Below are positions 11,907 to 23,203 of a DNA stretch of 64,000 nucleotides, one piece after another. The stretch comes from Canna indica. Lineage: Eukaryota; Streptophyta; Magnoliopsida; Zingiberales; Cannaceae. Every line of letters begins with the position of its first letter. Positions within the stretch are counted from its first letter, which is position 1. The notes under the pieces were generated by a model. It was not told the DNA's origin and made no database searches. It worked only from the letters and a program-made list of their open reading frames with translations. The stretch lies in assembly GCA_034359265.1 (NCBI GenBank), contig CP136897.1, forward strand, positions 29,189,501-29,253,500, written 5' to 3'. The position numbers and the translations under genes were made by a program.

Positions 11907-12046
11907 GTAGAGGTTGCGGGGGGCCCCGCGCGGGCGATCGACAGCCAAGATTTATGGCGACCACGTCGTTCGTCCTTAACGTTTGGTTAGAAAGATTGGT
12001 AAAAAATATGATCTCGTCGTGCAATCAAATAGGTAGTAAAAAAACA

Positions 12047-12163
12047 AGTGCAACACGAGGACTTGCCAGGGGGTCACCCATCCTAGTACTACTCTCGCCC
12101 AAGCACGCTTAACTTCGGAGTTCTGATGGGATTCGGTGCCTTAGTGCTGGTATGATCGCACCC
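12047..12163 (-). rRNA. 5S rRNA: 5S rRNA copy 27
   Basis: Third HOR member with 3899 and 7973. Confidence 0.85.
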
Positions 12164-12531
12164 GTCATGCACTTCTGATCGTCGGCTAATGTGGATGAGC
12201 GTCTGAGGGACAGCTCGGGGTCATTTTCTTCGTCTCTTCGCGCGCTTTTCAGCACCGTGTGAAAAGCTGAAATCGGACAATAATGCACGGAGTTACGCCC
12301 GTTTTAATCGAAAAATAATATTTGAAGTGTTATTTTTCTTATTTATTTACAAATTTTAATTTTTCAGGTCGGTTGGTCGATCGAGCCGGCCGTAGAGGTT
12401 GCGGCGGGCCTCGCGCGGGAGATCGACAGCCAAATTTTATGTTGACGACGTCGTCCGTCCTTAACGTTTGGTTAGAAAGATTGGTAAAAAAAATGATCTC
12501 GTCGTGCAATCAAATAGGTAGTAAAAAAAAA

Positions 12532-12648
12532 GGTGCAACACGAGGACTTCCCAAGGGGTCACCCATTCTAGTACCACTCTCGCGCAAGCACGCTTAACTT
12601 CAGAGTTCTGATGGGATCCGGTGCGTTAGTGCTAGTATGTTCGCACCC
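12532..12648 (-). rRNA. 5S rRNA: 5S rRNA copy 28 (class B)
   Basis: The gene resembles 4868 (CATTCTAG, CTCTCGCGC, CTTCAGAG) while its spacer resembles the 8248 unit, so a unit was lost by recombination here. Also GTATGTTCGC near the 5' end. Confidence 0.84.
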
Positions 12649-13016
12649 GTCATGCACTTCTGATCGTCGGCTAATAAGGGTGAGCGTCCGAGGGACAACT
12701 CGGGGTCATTTTCTTCGTCTCTTCGCGTGCCTTTCAGCGCCACGTGAAAAGCTGAAATCGGACAATAATGCACGGAGTTACGCCCGTTTTAAACGAAAAA
12801 TAATAATTGAAATGTTATTTTTATTATTTATTTAAAAATTTAAATTTTTCGGGTCGGTTGGTCGATCGAGCCGGCCGTAGAGGTTGCAGCGGGCCCCGCG
12901 CGAGCGATCGACAGCCAAATTTCATGGCTACGATGTCGTCCGTCCTTAACGTTTGGTTAGAAAGATTGGTAAAAAAAATGATCTCGTCGTGCAATCAAAT
13001 AGGTAGTAAAAAAAAA

Positions 13017-13133
13017 GATGCAACGCGAGGACTTCCCAAGGGGTCACCCATCCTAGTACCACTCTCGCGCAAGCACGCTTAACTTCGGAGTTCTGAAGGG
13101 ATACGGTGCGTTAGTGCTAGTATGATCGCACCC
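13017..13133 (-). rRNA. 5S rRNA: 5S rRNA copy 29 (class B)
   Basis: GATGCAACGCG at the 3' end and CTGAAGGGATACGG. Confidence 0.83.
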
Positions 13134-13501
13134 GTTATGCACTTCTGATCGTCGGCTAATAAGGGTGAGCGTCCGTGGGGCAACTCGGGGTCATTTTCTT
13201 CGTCTCTTCGCGTGCCTTTCAGCGCCACGCGAAAAGCTGAATTCGGACAATAATGCACGGAGTTACGCCCGTTTTAAACGAAAAATAATAATTGAAATGT
13301 TAATTTTCTTATTTATTTACAAATTTTAATTTTTCGGGTCGGTTGGTCGATCGAGCCGGCCGTAGAGGTTGCGACGGGCCCCGCGCGGGCGATCGACAGC
13401 CATGATTTATGGCGACGACGTCGTCCGTCCTTAACGTTTGGTTAGAAAGATTGGTAAAAAAAATGATCTCGTCGTGCAATCAAATAGGTAGTAAAAAAAC
13501 A

Positions 13502-13618
13502 AGTGCAGCACGAGGACTTCCCAGGGGGTCACCCATCCTAGTACTACTCTCGCCCACACACGCTTAACTTCGGAGTTCTGATGGGATCCGGTGCGTTAGT
13601 GCTAGTATGATCGCACCG
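13502..13618 (-). rRNA. 5S rRNA: 5S rRNA copy 30
   Basis: Class A; AGTGCAGCACG, CGCCCACACACG in the A box, first RNA base changed (CGCACCG). Confidence 0.82.
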
Positions 13619-13987
13619 GTCATGCACTTCTGATCGTCGGCTAATAAGGGTGAGCATCCGAGGGACAACTCGGGGTCATTTTCTTCGTCTCTTCACGTGC
13701 CTTTCAGCGCCACGTGAAAAGCTGAAATCGGACAATAATGTACGGAGTTACGCCCGTTTTAAACGAAAAAAAAATAATTGAAATATTATTTTTCTTATTT
13801 ATTTACAAATTTTAATTTTTCGGATCGGTTGGTCGATCGAGCCTGCCGTAGAGGTTGCGGCGGGCCCCGCGCGGGCGATCGACAGCCAAGATTTATGGCG
13901 ACGACGTCATTCGTCCTTAACGTTTGGTTAGAAAGATTGGTAAAAAAAATGATCTCGTCGTGCAATCAAATAGGTAGTAAAAAAACA

Positions 13988-14104
13988 AGTGCAACACGAG
14001 GACTTGCCAGGGGGTCACCCATTCTAGTACTACTCTCGCCCAAGCACGCTTAACTTCGGAGTTCTGATGGGATTCGGTGCCTTAGTGCTGGTATGATCGC
14101 ACCC
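13988..14104 (-). rRNA. 5S rRNA: 5S rRNA copy 31
   Basis: Class A of the 3899 type, with CATTCTAG added. Confidence 0.84.
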
Positions 14105-14472
14105 GTCATGCACTTCTGATCGTCGGCTAATGTGGATGAGCGTCTGAGGGACAGCTCGGGGTCATTTTCTTCGTCTCTTCGCGCGCTTTTCAGCACCGTG
14201 TGAAAAGCTGAAATCGGACAATAATGCACGGAGTTACGCCCGTTTTAATCGAAAAATAATATTTGAAATGTTATTTTTCTTATTTATTTACAAATTTTAA
14301 TTTTTCAGGTCGGTTGGTCGATCGAGCCGGCCGTAGAGGTTGCGGCGGGCCCCGCGCGGGCGATCGACAGCCAAATTTTATGTCGACGACGTCGTCCGTC
14401 CTTAACGTTTGGTTAGAAAGATTGGTAAAAAAAATGATCTCGTCGTGCAATCAAATAGGTAGTAAAAAAAAA

Positions 14473-14589
14473 GGTGCAACACGAGGACTTCCCAGGGGGT
14501 CACCCATCCTAGTACTACTCTCGCCCAAGCACGCTTGACTGCGGAGTTCTGATGGGATCCGGTGCGTTAGTGCTGGTATGATCGCACCC
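14473..14589 (-). rRNA. 5S rRNA: 5S rRNA copy 32
   Basis: Class A; the only changes are in CTTGACTGCGG. Confidence 0.9.
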
Positions 14590-14957
14590 ATCATGCACTT
14601 TTGATCGTCGGCTAATAAGGGTGAGCGTCCGAGGGATAGCTCGGGGTCATTTTCTTCGTCTCTTCGCGCGCCTTTTAGCGCCACGTGAAAAGCTGAAATC
14701 GGACAATAATGCACGGAGTTACGCCCGTTTTAAACGAAAAATAATAATTGAAATGTTATATTTCTTATTTATTTACAAATTTTATTTTTTCGGGTCGGTT
14801 GGTCGATCGAGCCGGCCGTAGAGGTTGTGGCGGGCCCCGCGCGGGCGATCGACAGCCAAATTTTATGTCGACGACGTCGTCCGTCCTTAACGTTTGGTTA
14901 GAAAGATTGGTAAAAAAAATGATCTCGTCGTGCAATCAAATAGGTAGTAAAAAAAAA

Positions 14958-15074
14958 GGTGCAACACGAGGACTTCCCAGGGGTTCACCCATCCTAGTAC
15001 TACTCTCGCCCAGGCACGCTTAACTTCGGAGTTCTGATGGGATCCGGTGCATTAGTGCTCGTATGATCGCACCC
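14958..15074 (-). rRNA. 5S rRNA: 5S rRNA copy 33
   Basis: Class A; GGGGTTCACCC, CCCAGGCACG, GCATTAGTGCTCG. Confidence 0.86.
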
Positions 15075-15442
15075 GTCATGCACTTCTGATCGTCGGCTAA
15101 TAAGGGTGAGCGTCCGAGGTATAGCTCGGGGTCATTTTCTTCGTCTCTTCGCGCGCCTTTTAGAGCCATGTGAAAAGGTGAAATCGGACAATAATGCACG
15201 GAGTTACGCCCGTTTTAAACGAAAAATAATAATTGAAATGTTATATTTCTTATTTATTTACAATTTTTATTTTTTCGGGTCGGTTGGTCGATCGAGCCGG
15301 CCGTAGAGGTTGCGGCGGGCCCCGCGCGGGCAATCGACAGCCAAATTTTATGTCGACGACGTCGTCCGTCCTTAACGTTTGGTTAGAAAGATTGGTAAAA
15401 AAAATGATCTCGTCGTGCAATCAAATAGGTAGTAAAAAAAAA

Positions 15443-15559
15443 GATGCAACGCGAGGACTTCCCAAGGGGTCACCCATCCTAGTACCACTCTCGCGCAAGC
15501 ACGCTTAACTTCGGAGTTCTGATGGGATACGGTGCGTTAGTGCTAGTATGATCGCACCC
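15443..15559 (-). rRNA. 5S rRNA: 5S rRNA copy 34 (class B)
   Basis: Partner of 13017 at 2,426 bp: GATGCAACGCG, GGGATACGG. Confidence 0.84.
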
Positions 15560-15927
15560 GTTATGCACTTCTGATCGTCGGCTAATAAGGGTGAGCGTCC
15601 GTCGGGCAACTCGGGGTCATTTTCTTCGTCTCTTCGCGTGCCTTTCAGCGCCACGCGAAAAGCTGAAATCGGACAATAATGCACGGAGTTACGCCTGTTT
15701 TAAACGAAAAATAATAATTGAAATGTTAATTTTCTTATTTATTTACAAATTTTAATTTTTCGGGTCGGTTGGTCGATCGAGCCGGCCGTAGAGGTTGCGG
15801 CGGGCCCCGCGCGGGCGATCGACAGCCATGATTTATGGCGACGACGTCGTTCGTCCTTAACGTTTGGTTAGAAAGATTGGTAACAAAAATTATCTCGTCG
15901 TGCAATCAAATAGGTAGTAAAAAAACA

Positions 15928-16044
15928 AGTGCAACACGAGGACTTCCCAGGGGGTCACCCATCCTAGTACTACTCTCGCCCACACACGCTTAACTTCGGA
16001 GTTCTGATGGGATCCGGTGCGTTAGTGCTAGTATGATCGCACCG
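15928..16044 (-). rRNA. 5S rRNA: 5S rRNA copy 35
   Basis: Partner of 13502: CGCCCACACACG, CGCACCG. Confidence 0.82.
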
Positions 16045-16412
16045 GTCATGCACTTCTGATCGTCGGCTAATAAGGGTGAGCATCCGAGGGACAACTAGGG
16101 GTCATTTTCTTCGTCTCTTCAGGTGCCTTTCAGCGCCACGTGAAAAGCTGAAATCGGACAATAATGGACGGAGTTACGCCCATTTTAAACGAAAAATAAT
16201 AATTGAAATGTTATTTTTCTTATTTATTTACAAATTTTAATTTTTCGGATCGGTTGGTCGATCGAGCCAGCTGTAGAGGTTGCGGCGGGACCCGCGCGGG
16301 CGATCGACAGCCAAGATTTATGGCGACGACGTCGTCCGTCCTTAACGTTTGGTTAGAAAGATTGGTAAAAAAAATGATCTCGTCGTGCAATCAAATAGGT
16401 AGTAAACAAAAA

Positions 16413-16545
16413 GGTGCAACACGAGGACTTCCCAAGGGGTCACCCATCCTAGTACCACTCTCGCGCAAGCACGCTTAACTTCGGAGTTCTGATTGTCGCA
16501 CTCGATCCTAGGATCCGGTGCATTAATGCTGGTATGATCGCACTC
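16413..16545 (-). pseudogene. 5S gene with 16-bp insertion (class B)
   Basis: 133 bp. Extra sequence containing TCGCACTCGATCCT (about 16494-16509) sits between TTCTGAT and GGATCC, near RNA 36. It resembles GATCGCACTCGAT at the same gene's 5' end, suggesting a local templated copy. RNA folding in the helix III arm would be disturbed. Confidence 0.85.
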
Positions 16546-16913
16546 GATATGCACTTCTGATCGTCGGCTAATAAGGGTGAGCGTCCGAGGGACAGCTCGG
16601 GGTCATTTTCTTTGTCTCTTCGCGCGCCTTTCAGCGACACGTGAAAAGCTGAAATCGGACAATAATGCACGGAGTGACGCCCGTTTTAAACGAAAAATAA
16701 TAATTGAATTGTTATTTTTCTTATTTATTTACAAATTTTAATTTTTCGGGTTGGTTGGTCGATCGAGCCGGCCGTAGAGGTTGCGGCGGGCCCCGCGCGG
16801 GCAGTCGACAGCCAAGATTTATGTCGACGACGTCGTCCGTTCTTAACGTTTGGTTAGAAAGATTGGTAAAAAAAATGATCTCGTCGTGCAATCAAATAGG
16901 TAGTAAAAAAACA

Positions 16914-17030
16914 AGTGCAACACGAGGAATTCCCAGGGAGTCACCCATCCTAGTACTACTCTCGCCCAAGCACGCTTAACTTCAGAGTTCTGATGGGATC
17001 CTGTGCGTTAGTGCTGGTATGATCGCACTC
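16914..17030 (-). rRNA. 5S rRNA: 5S rRNA copy 37
   Basis: Class A; AGTGCAAC, GGAATTCCCAGGGAG, CTTCAGAG, GATCCTGTG, CGCACTC. Confidence 0.82.
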
Positions 17031-17399
17031 GATATGCACTTCTGATCATCGGCTAATAAGGGTGAGCGTCTGAGGGAGAGTTCGGGGGTCATTTTCTTCG
17101 TCTCTTCGCGCCCCTTTCAGCGCCACGTGAAAAGCTAAAAACGGACAATAATGCACGGAGTTACGCCCGTTTTAAACGAAAAATAATAATTGAAATGTTA
17201 TTTTTCTTATTTATTTACAAATTTTAATTTTTCGGGTCGGTTGGTCGATCGAGCCGGCCGTAGAGGTTGCGGCGGGCCCCGCGCGGGCGATCGACAACCA
17301 AATTTTATGGCGACGACGTCGTCCGTCCTTAACGTTTGGTTAGAAAGATTGGTAAAAAAAATGATCTCGTCGTGCAATCAAGTAGGTAGGAAAAAAAAA

Positions 17400-17507
17400 G
17401 GTGCAACACGAGGACTTCCCCGGGGGTCACCCATCCTAGTACTACTCTTGCCCAAGCATGCTTAACTTCGGAGTTCTGATGGGATCCGGTGCGTTAGAGC
17501 TAGTATG
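17400..17507 (-). pseudogene. 5' truncated 5S gene (RNA 10-117)
   Basis: Runs to GCTAGTATG and then continues as spacer GCGACGACGTCG. The first 9 nt, start site and upstream promoter are gone. The junction is at ATG, shared by gene (GTATGATC) and spacer (TTATGGCG), 2 bp from the palindrome. Confidence 0.9.
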
Positions 17508-17597
17508 GCGACGACGTCGTCCGTCCTTAATGTTTGGTTAGAAAGATTGGTAAAAAAAATGATCTCGTCGTGCAATCAAATACGTAGTAAAAAAAAA

Positions 17598-17714
17598 GGT
17601 GCAACACGAGGACTTTCCAGACGGTCAACCATCCTAGTACTACTCTCTCCCAAGCACGCTTAACTTCGGAGTTCTGAAGGGATCCGGTGCGTTAGTGCTG
17701 GTATGATCGAACCC
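17598..17714 (-). rRNA. 5S rRNA: 5S rRNA copy 39 (degenerate)
   Basis: Class A; GACTTTCCAGACGGTCAACC, CTCTCTCCC, CTGAAGGG and GATCGAACCC. Many box C changes. Confidence 0.8.
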
Positions 17715-18082
17715 GTCGTGCACTTCTGATCGTCGGCTAATAAGGTTTTGCGTCCGAGGGACAGCTCGGGGTCATTTTCTTCGTCTCTTCGCGCGCCTTT
17801 CAGTGCCACGTGAAAAGCTGAAATCGGACAATAATGTACGGAGTTACGCCCGTTTTAAACGAAAAATAATAATTGAAATGTTATTTTTCTTATTTATTTA
17901 CAAATTTTAATTTTTCGGGTCGGTTGGTCGATCGAGCCGGCCGTAGAGCTTGTGGCGGGCCCCGCGCGGGCGATCGACAGCCAAGATTTATGCCGACGAT
18001 GTCGTCCGTCCTTAACGTTTGGTTAGAAAGATTGGTAAAAAAAATGATCTCGTCGTTCAATCAAATAGGTAGTAAAAAAACA

Positions 18083-18199
18083 AGTGCAACACGAGTACTT
18101 CCCTGGGCGTCACCCATCCTAGTACTACTCTCGCCCAAGCACGCTTAACTTCGGAGTTCTGATGGGATCCGGTGCGTTAGTGCTGTTATGATTCCACCC
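18083..18199 (-). rRNA. 5S rRNA: 5S rRNA copy 40
   Basis: Class A; AGTGCAAC, CGAGTACTTCCCTGGGCG, GCTGTTATGATTCCACCC. Confidence 0.82.
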
Positions 18200-18567
18200 G
18201 TCATGCACTTCTGATCGTCGGCTAATAAGGGTGAGCGTCCGACGGACAGCTCGGGGTCATTTTCTTCGTCTCTTCGCGCGCCTTTCAGCGCCACGTGAAA
18301 AACTAAAATCGGACAATAATGCACGGAGTTACGCCCGTTTTAAACGTAAAATAATAATTGAAATGTTATTTTTCTTATTTATTTACAAATTTTAATTTTT
18401 CACGTCGGTTGGTCGATAGAGCCGGCCGTAGAGGTTGCGGTGGGCCCCGTGCGGGCGATCGACAGCCAAATTTTATGGCGACGACGTCGTCCGTCCTTAG
18501 CGTTTGGTTAGAAAGATTAGTAAAAAAAATGATCTCGTCGTGCAGTCAAATAGGTAGTAAAAAAATA

Positions 18568-18684
18568 AGTGCAACACAAGGACTTCCCAAGGGGTCACCC
18601 ATCCTAGTACTACTCTCGCCCAAGCACGCTTAACTTCGGAGTTCTGATGGGATCCGGTGCATTACTGCTGGTATTATCGCAACC
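18568..18684 (-). rRNA. 5S rRNA: 5S rRNA copy 41
   Basis: Class A with AAGGGG; AGTGCAACACAAGG, GCATTACTG, TATTATCGCAACC. Confidence 0.82.
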
Positions 18685-19052
18685 ATCATGCACTTCTGAT
18701 CGTCGGCTAATACGGGTGAGCGTCCGAGGGATAGCTCGGGGTCATTTTCTTCGTCTCTTCGCGCGCCTTTTAGCGCCACGTGAAAAGCTGAAATCGGACA
18801 ATAATGCACGGAGTTACGCCCGTTTTAAACGAAAAATAATAATTGAAATGTTATATTTCGTATTTATTTACAAATTTTAATTTTTCGGGTCGGTTGGTCG
18901 ATCGAGCCGGCCGTAGAGGTTGCGGAGGGCCCCGCGCGGGCGATCGACGGCCAAATTTTATGTCGACGACGTCGTCCGTCCTTAACGTTTGGTTAGAAAG
19001 ATTGGTAAAAAAAATGATCTCGTCGTTCAATCAAATAGGTAGTAAAAAAACA

Positions 19053-19169
19053 AGTGCAACACGAGTACTTCCCTGGGGGTCACCCATCCTAGTACTACTC
19101 TCGCCCAAGCACGCTTAACTTCGGAGTTCTGATGGGATCCGGTGCATTAGTGCTAGTATGACCGCACCC
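19053..19169 (-). rRNA. 5S rRNA: 5S rRNA copy 42
   Basis: Class A; 3' half as in 18083 (CGAGTACTTCCCTGG), then GCATTAG and CTAGTATGACCGC. Confidence 0.83.
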
Positions 19170-19538
19170 ATTATGCACTTCTGATCGTCGTCAAATAAGG
19201 GTGAGCGTCCGAGGGAGAGTTAGGGTGTCATTTTCTTCGTCTCTTCGCGCGCCTTTCAGCGCCACGTGAAAAGCAGAAATCGGACAATAATGCACGGAGT
19301 TACTCCCGTTTTAAACGAAAAATAATAATTGAAATATTATTTTTCTTATTTATTTACAAATTTTAATTTTTTGGGTCGGTTGGTCGATCGAGCCTGTCGT
19401 ATTGGTTGCGGCAGGCCCCGCGCGGGCGATCGACAGCCAAATTTTATGGCGACGACGTCGTCCGTCCTTAATGTTTGGTTAGAAAGAATGGTAAAAAAAA
19501 TGATCTCGTCGTGCAATCAAATAGGTAGTAAAAAAAAA

Positions 19539-19655
19539 GGTGCAACACGAGGAGTTCCCAAGGGGTCACCCATCCTAGTACCACTCTCACGCAAGCACGC
19601 TTAACTTCGGAGTGCTGATGGGATCCGGTGCATTAATGCTAGTATGATCGCACTC
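19539..19655 (-). rRNA. 5S rRNA: 5S rRNA copy 43 (class B variant)
   Basis: GAGGAGTTCCCAAGG, CTCTCACGC, AGTGCTGATG, GCATTAATGCTAG, CGCACTC. The last class B copy before 32 kb. Confidence 0.81.
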
Positions 19656-20022
19656 GATATGCACTTCTGATCGTCGGCAAATAAGGGTGAGCGTCCGAGG
19701 GACAGCTCGGGGTCATTTTCTTCGACTCTTCGCGCGGCTTACAGGGCCACGTGAAAAACTGAAATTGGACAATAATGCACGGAGTTACGCCCGTTTTAAA
19801 CAAAATATAATAATTGAAATTTTATTTTTCTTATTTATTTACAAATTTTAATTTTTCGGGTCGGTTGGTCGATCGAGCCGGCCGTAGAGGTTGCGGCGGG
19901 CCCCGCGCGGGCGATCGACAGCCAAGATTTATGGCGACGATGTCGTCCGTCCTTAACGATTGGTTAGAAAGATTTGTAAAAAAAATGATCTCGTCGTGCA
20001 ATCAAATAGTAATAAAAGAAAA

Positions 20023-20138
20023 AGTGCAACACGAGGACTTCCCAGGGGTCACCCATCCTGGTACTACTCTCGCCCAAGCATGCTTAACTTCGGAGTTATG
20101 ATAGGATCCGGTGCGTTAGTGCTAGTATGATCGCACCC
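20023..20138 (-). rRNA. 5S rRNA: 5S rRNA copy 44 (116 nt)
   Basis: Class A; one G missing in the box C run (CAGGGGTC), CCTGGTACT, CATGCTT, AGTTATGATAGG. Confidence 0.8.
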
Positions 20139-20506
20139 ATTATAAACTTCTGATCGTCGTCTAATAAGGGTGGGCGTCCGAGGGAGAGTTCGGGGGTCAT
20201 TTTCTTCGTCTCTTCGCGCGCCTTTTACCTCCACGTGAAAAGCTGAAATCGGACAATAATGCACGGAGTTACGCCCGTTTTAAACGAAAAATAATAATTC
20301 AAAAGTTATTTTTCTTATTTATTTACAAATTTTAATTTTTCGCGTCGGTTGGTCGATCGAGCCGGCCGTAGAGGTTGCGGCGGGCCCCGCGCGGGCGATC
20401 GACAGCCACATTTTATGTCGACGACGTCGTCCGTCCTTAACGTTTGGTTAGAAAGATTGGTAAAAAAATGATCTCGTCGTGTAATCAAATAGGAAGTAAA
20501 AAAAAA

Positions 20507-20588
20507 GGTGAAACACGAGGACTTCCCAGGGAGTCACCCATCCTAGTACTACTCTCGCCCAAGCACGCTTAACTTCGGAGTTCTGATG
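20507..20588 (-). pseudogene. 5' truncated 5S gene (RNA 36-117)
   Basis: The gene reads through TTCTGATG and continues as spacer TCGACGACGTCG. ATG is common to both parents and the junction is 2 bp from the palindrome. The upstream 35 nt and the promoter are missing. Confidence 0.9.
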
Positions 20589-20678
20589 TCGACGACGTCG
20601 TCCGTCCTTAACGTTTGGTTAGAAAGATTGGTAAAAAAAATTATCTCGTCGTGCAATCAAAAAGGTAGTAAAAAAAAA

Positions 20679-20795
20679 GATGCAACAAGAGAACTTCCCA
20701 GGGGGTCACCCATCCTAGTACTACTTTCGCCCAAGCACGCTTAACTTCGAAGTTCTGATGGGATCCGGTGCGTTAGTGCTGGTATGATCGCACCC
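20679..20795 (-). rRNA. 5S rRNA: 5S rRNA copy 46
   Basis: Class A; GATGCAACAAGAGAAC, CTTTCGCCC, TTCGAAG. Confidence 0.84.
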
Positions 20796-21162
20796 CTCAT
20801 GCACTTCTGATCGTCGGCTAATAAGGGTGAGAGTCCGAGGGATAGCTCGGGGTCATTTTCTTCGTCTCTTCGCGCACCTTTTAGCGCCACGTGAAAAGCT
20901 GAAATCGGACAATAATGCACGGAGTTACGCCCGTTTTAAACGAAAAATAATAATTGAAATGTTATATTTCTTATTTATTTACAAATTTTAATTTTTCGGG
21001 TCGGTTGGTCGATCGAGCCGGCCGTAGAGGTTGCGGCGGGCCCGGCGGGGGCGATCGACAGCTAAATTTTATGTCGACGACGTCGTCCGTCCTTAACGTT
21101 TGGTTAGAAAGATTGGTAAAAAAATGATCTCGTCGTGCAATCAAATAGGTAGTAAGAAAAAA

Positions 21163-21279
21163 GGTGCAACACGAGGACTTCCCAGGGGGTCACCCATCCT
21201 AGTACAACTGTCGCCCAAGCACGCTTAACTTCGGAGTTCTGATGGGATCCGGTGCGTTAGTGCTGGTATGATCGCACCC
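21163..21279 (-). rRNA. 5S rRNA: 5S rRNA copy 47
   Basis: Class A; GTACAACTGTCG is the only altered word (RNA 69-76 area). Confidence 0.88.
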
Positions 21280-21635
21280 GTCATGCACTTCTGATCGTCG
21301 GCTAATAAGGGTGAGCGTCCGAGTGATAGCTCGGGGTCATTTTGTTCGTCTCTTCGTGCGCCTTTTAGCGCCACGTGAAAAGCTGAAATCAGACAATAAT
21401 GCATGGAGTTACGCCCGTTATAAACGAAAAATAATAATTGAAATGTTATATTTCTTATTTATTTACAAATTTTAATTTTTCGGGTCGGTTGCTCAATCGA
21501 GCCGGCCGTAGAGGTTGCGGCGGGCGATCGAGAGCCAAATTTTATGTCGACGACGTCATCTGTCCTTAACGTTTGGTTAGAAAGATTGGTAAAAAAATGA
21601 TCTCGTCGTGCAATCAAATAGGTAGTAAAAAAAAA

Positions 21636-21751
21636 GGTGCAACACGAGGACTTCCCAGGGGTCACCCATCCTAGTACTACCCTCGCCCAAGTACGCTTAA
21701 CTTCAGAGTTCTGATGGGATCCGGTGCGTTAGTGCTGGTATGATCGCACCC
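21636..21751 (-). rRNA. 5S rRNA: 5S rRNA copy 48 (116 nt)
   Basis: CAGGGGTC with one G lost, ACCCTCGCCCAAGTACG, CTTCAGAG. Confidence 0.85.
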
Positions 21752-22118
21752 GTCATGCACCTCTGATCGTCGGCTAATAAGGGTGAGCATCCGAGGGACA
21801 GCTCGGGGTCATTTTCTTCGTCTCTTTGCGCGCCTTTTAGCGCCACGTTAAAAGCTGAAATCGGACAATAATGCACGGAGTTACGCCCGTTTTAAACGAA
21901 AAATAATAATTGAAATGTTATTTTTCTTATTTATTTACAAATTTTAACTTTTCGGGTCGGTTGGTCGATCGAGCCGGCCGAAGAGGTTGCGGCTGGCCCG
22001 GCGCGGGCGATCGACAGGAAAATTTATGTCGACGACGTCGTCCGTACTTAACGTTTGGTTAGAAAGATTGGTAAAAAAAATGATCTCGTCGTGCAATCAA
22101 ATAGGTAGTAAAAAAAAA

Positions 22119-22234
22119 GGTGCAACACGAGGACTTCCCAGGGGTCACCCATCCTAGTACTACCCTCGCCCAAGTACGCTTAACTTCAGAGTTCTGATGG
22201 GATCCGGTGCGTTAGTGCTGGTATGATCGCACCC
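22119..22234 (-). rRNA. 5S rRNA: 5S rRNA copy 49 (116 nt)
   Basis: Same haplotype as the preceding copy. Confidence 0.85.
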
Positions 22235-22601
22235 GTCATGCACCTCTGATCGTCGGCTAATAAGGGTGAGCATCCGAGGGACAGCTCGGGGTCATTTTCT
22301 TTGTCTCTTCGCGCGCCTTTTAGCGCCACGTGAAAAGCTGAAATCGGACAATAATGCACGGAGTTACGCCCGTTTTAAACGAAAAATAGTAATTGAAATG
22401 TTATTTTTCTTATTTATTTACAAATTTTAACTTTTCGGGTCGGTTGGTCGATCGAGCCGGCCGAAGAGGTTGCGGCTGGCCCGGCGCGGGCGATCGAGAG
22501 CCAAATTTATGTCGACGACGTCGTCCGTCCTTAACGTTTGGTTAGAAAGATTGGTAAAAAAAATTATCTCGTCGTGCAATCAAATAGTTAGTAAAAAAAA
22601 T

Positions 22602-22718
22602 GGTGCAACACGAGGACTTCCCAGGGGGTCACCCATACTAGTACTACTCTCGCCCAAGCACGCTTAACTTCGGAGTTCTGATGGGATCCGGTGCGCTAGT
22701 ACTGGTATGATCGCACCC
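22602..22718 (-). rRNA. 5S rRNA: 5S rRNA copy 50
   Basis: Class A; CATACTAG in box C, GCGCTAGTACTGG. The T-run begins one base away (TGGTGCAAC). Confidence 0.86.
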
Positions 22719-23086
22719 ATCATGCACTTCTGATCGTCGGCTAATAAGGGTGAGCGTCCGAGTGATAGCTCGGGGTCATTTTCTTCGTCTCTTCGCGCGC
22801 CTTTTAGCGCCACGTGAAAAGCTGAAATCGGACAATAATGCACGGAGTTACGCCCGTTATAAACGAAAAATAATAATTGAAATGTTATTTTTCTTATTTA
22901 TTGACAAATTTTAATTTTTCGGGTCGGTTGGTCGATCGAGCCGGCCGTAGAGGTTGCGGCGGGCCCCGCGCGGGCGATCGAGAGCCAAATTTTATGTCGA
23001 CGACGTCGTCTGTCCTTAACGTTTGGTTAGAAAGATTGGTAAAAAAAATGATCTCGTCGTGCAATCAAATAGTTAGTAAAAAAAAA

Positions 23087-23203
23087 GGTGCAAAACGAGG
23101 ACTTCCCAGGGGGTCACCCATCCTAGTACTCCTCTCGCCCAAGCACACTAAACTTCGGAGTTCTGATGGGATCCGGTGCGTTAGTGCTGGTATGATCGCA
23201 CCC
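23087..23203 (-). rRNA. 5S rRNA: 5S rRNA copy 51
   Basis: Class A; GCAAAACGAGG, GTACTCCTCTCG, CACACTAAACTT in the A box. Confidence 0.84.

Larger units (their letters stand above)
3100..12554. repeat. Higher-order repeat, 4,074-bp period
   Basis: Units from about 3100 to 8480 recur exactly 4,074 bp later (7174-12554). Diagnostic variants keep the offset: the truncated-gene junctions at 3758, 7832 and 11906, the ACTTGCCAG genes at 3899, 7973 and 12047, and the CTTGACTGCGGATATC genes at 4384 and 8458. The period is 8.4 basic units, the 0.4 being a deleted unit. To the left, 1600-3070 matches 5190-6660 at 3,589 bp, so one 485-bp unit was lost or fused in the first copy. Edges are approximate. 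Confidence 0.9.
13000..16265. repeat. Higher-order duplication, 2,425-2,426-bp offset
   Basis: About 13000-13840 recurs at 15430-16265. Shared variants are the GATGCAACGCG and GGGATACGG class B genes (13017, 15443), the CGCCCACACACG genes ending CGCACCG (13502, 15928), ACCCGTTATGC upstream, and CGGATCGGTTGG in the spacer. Edges are approximate. Confidence 0.8.
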
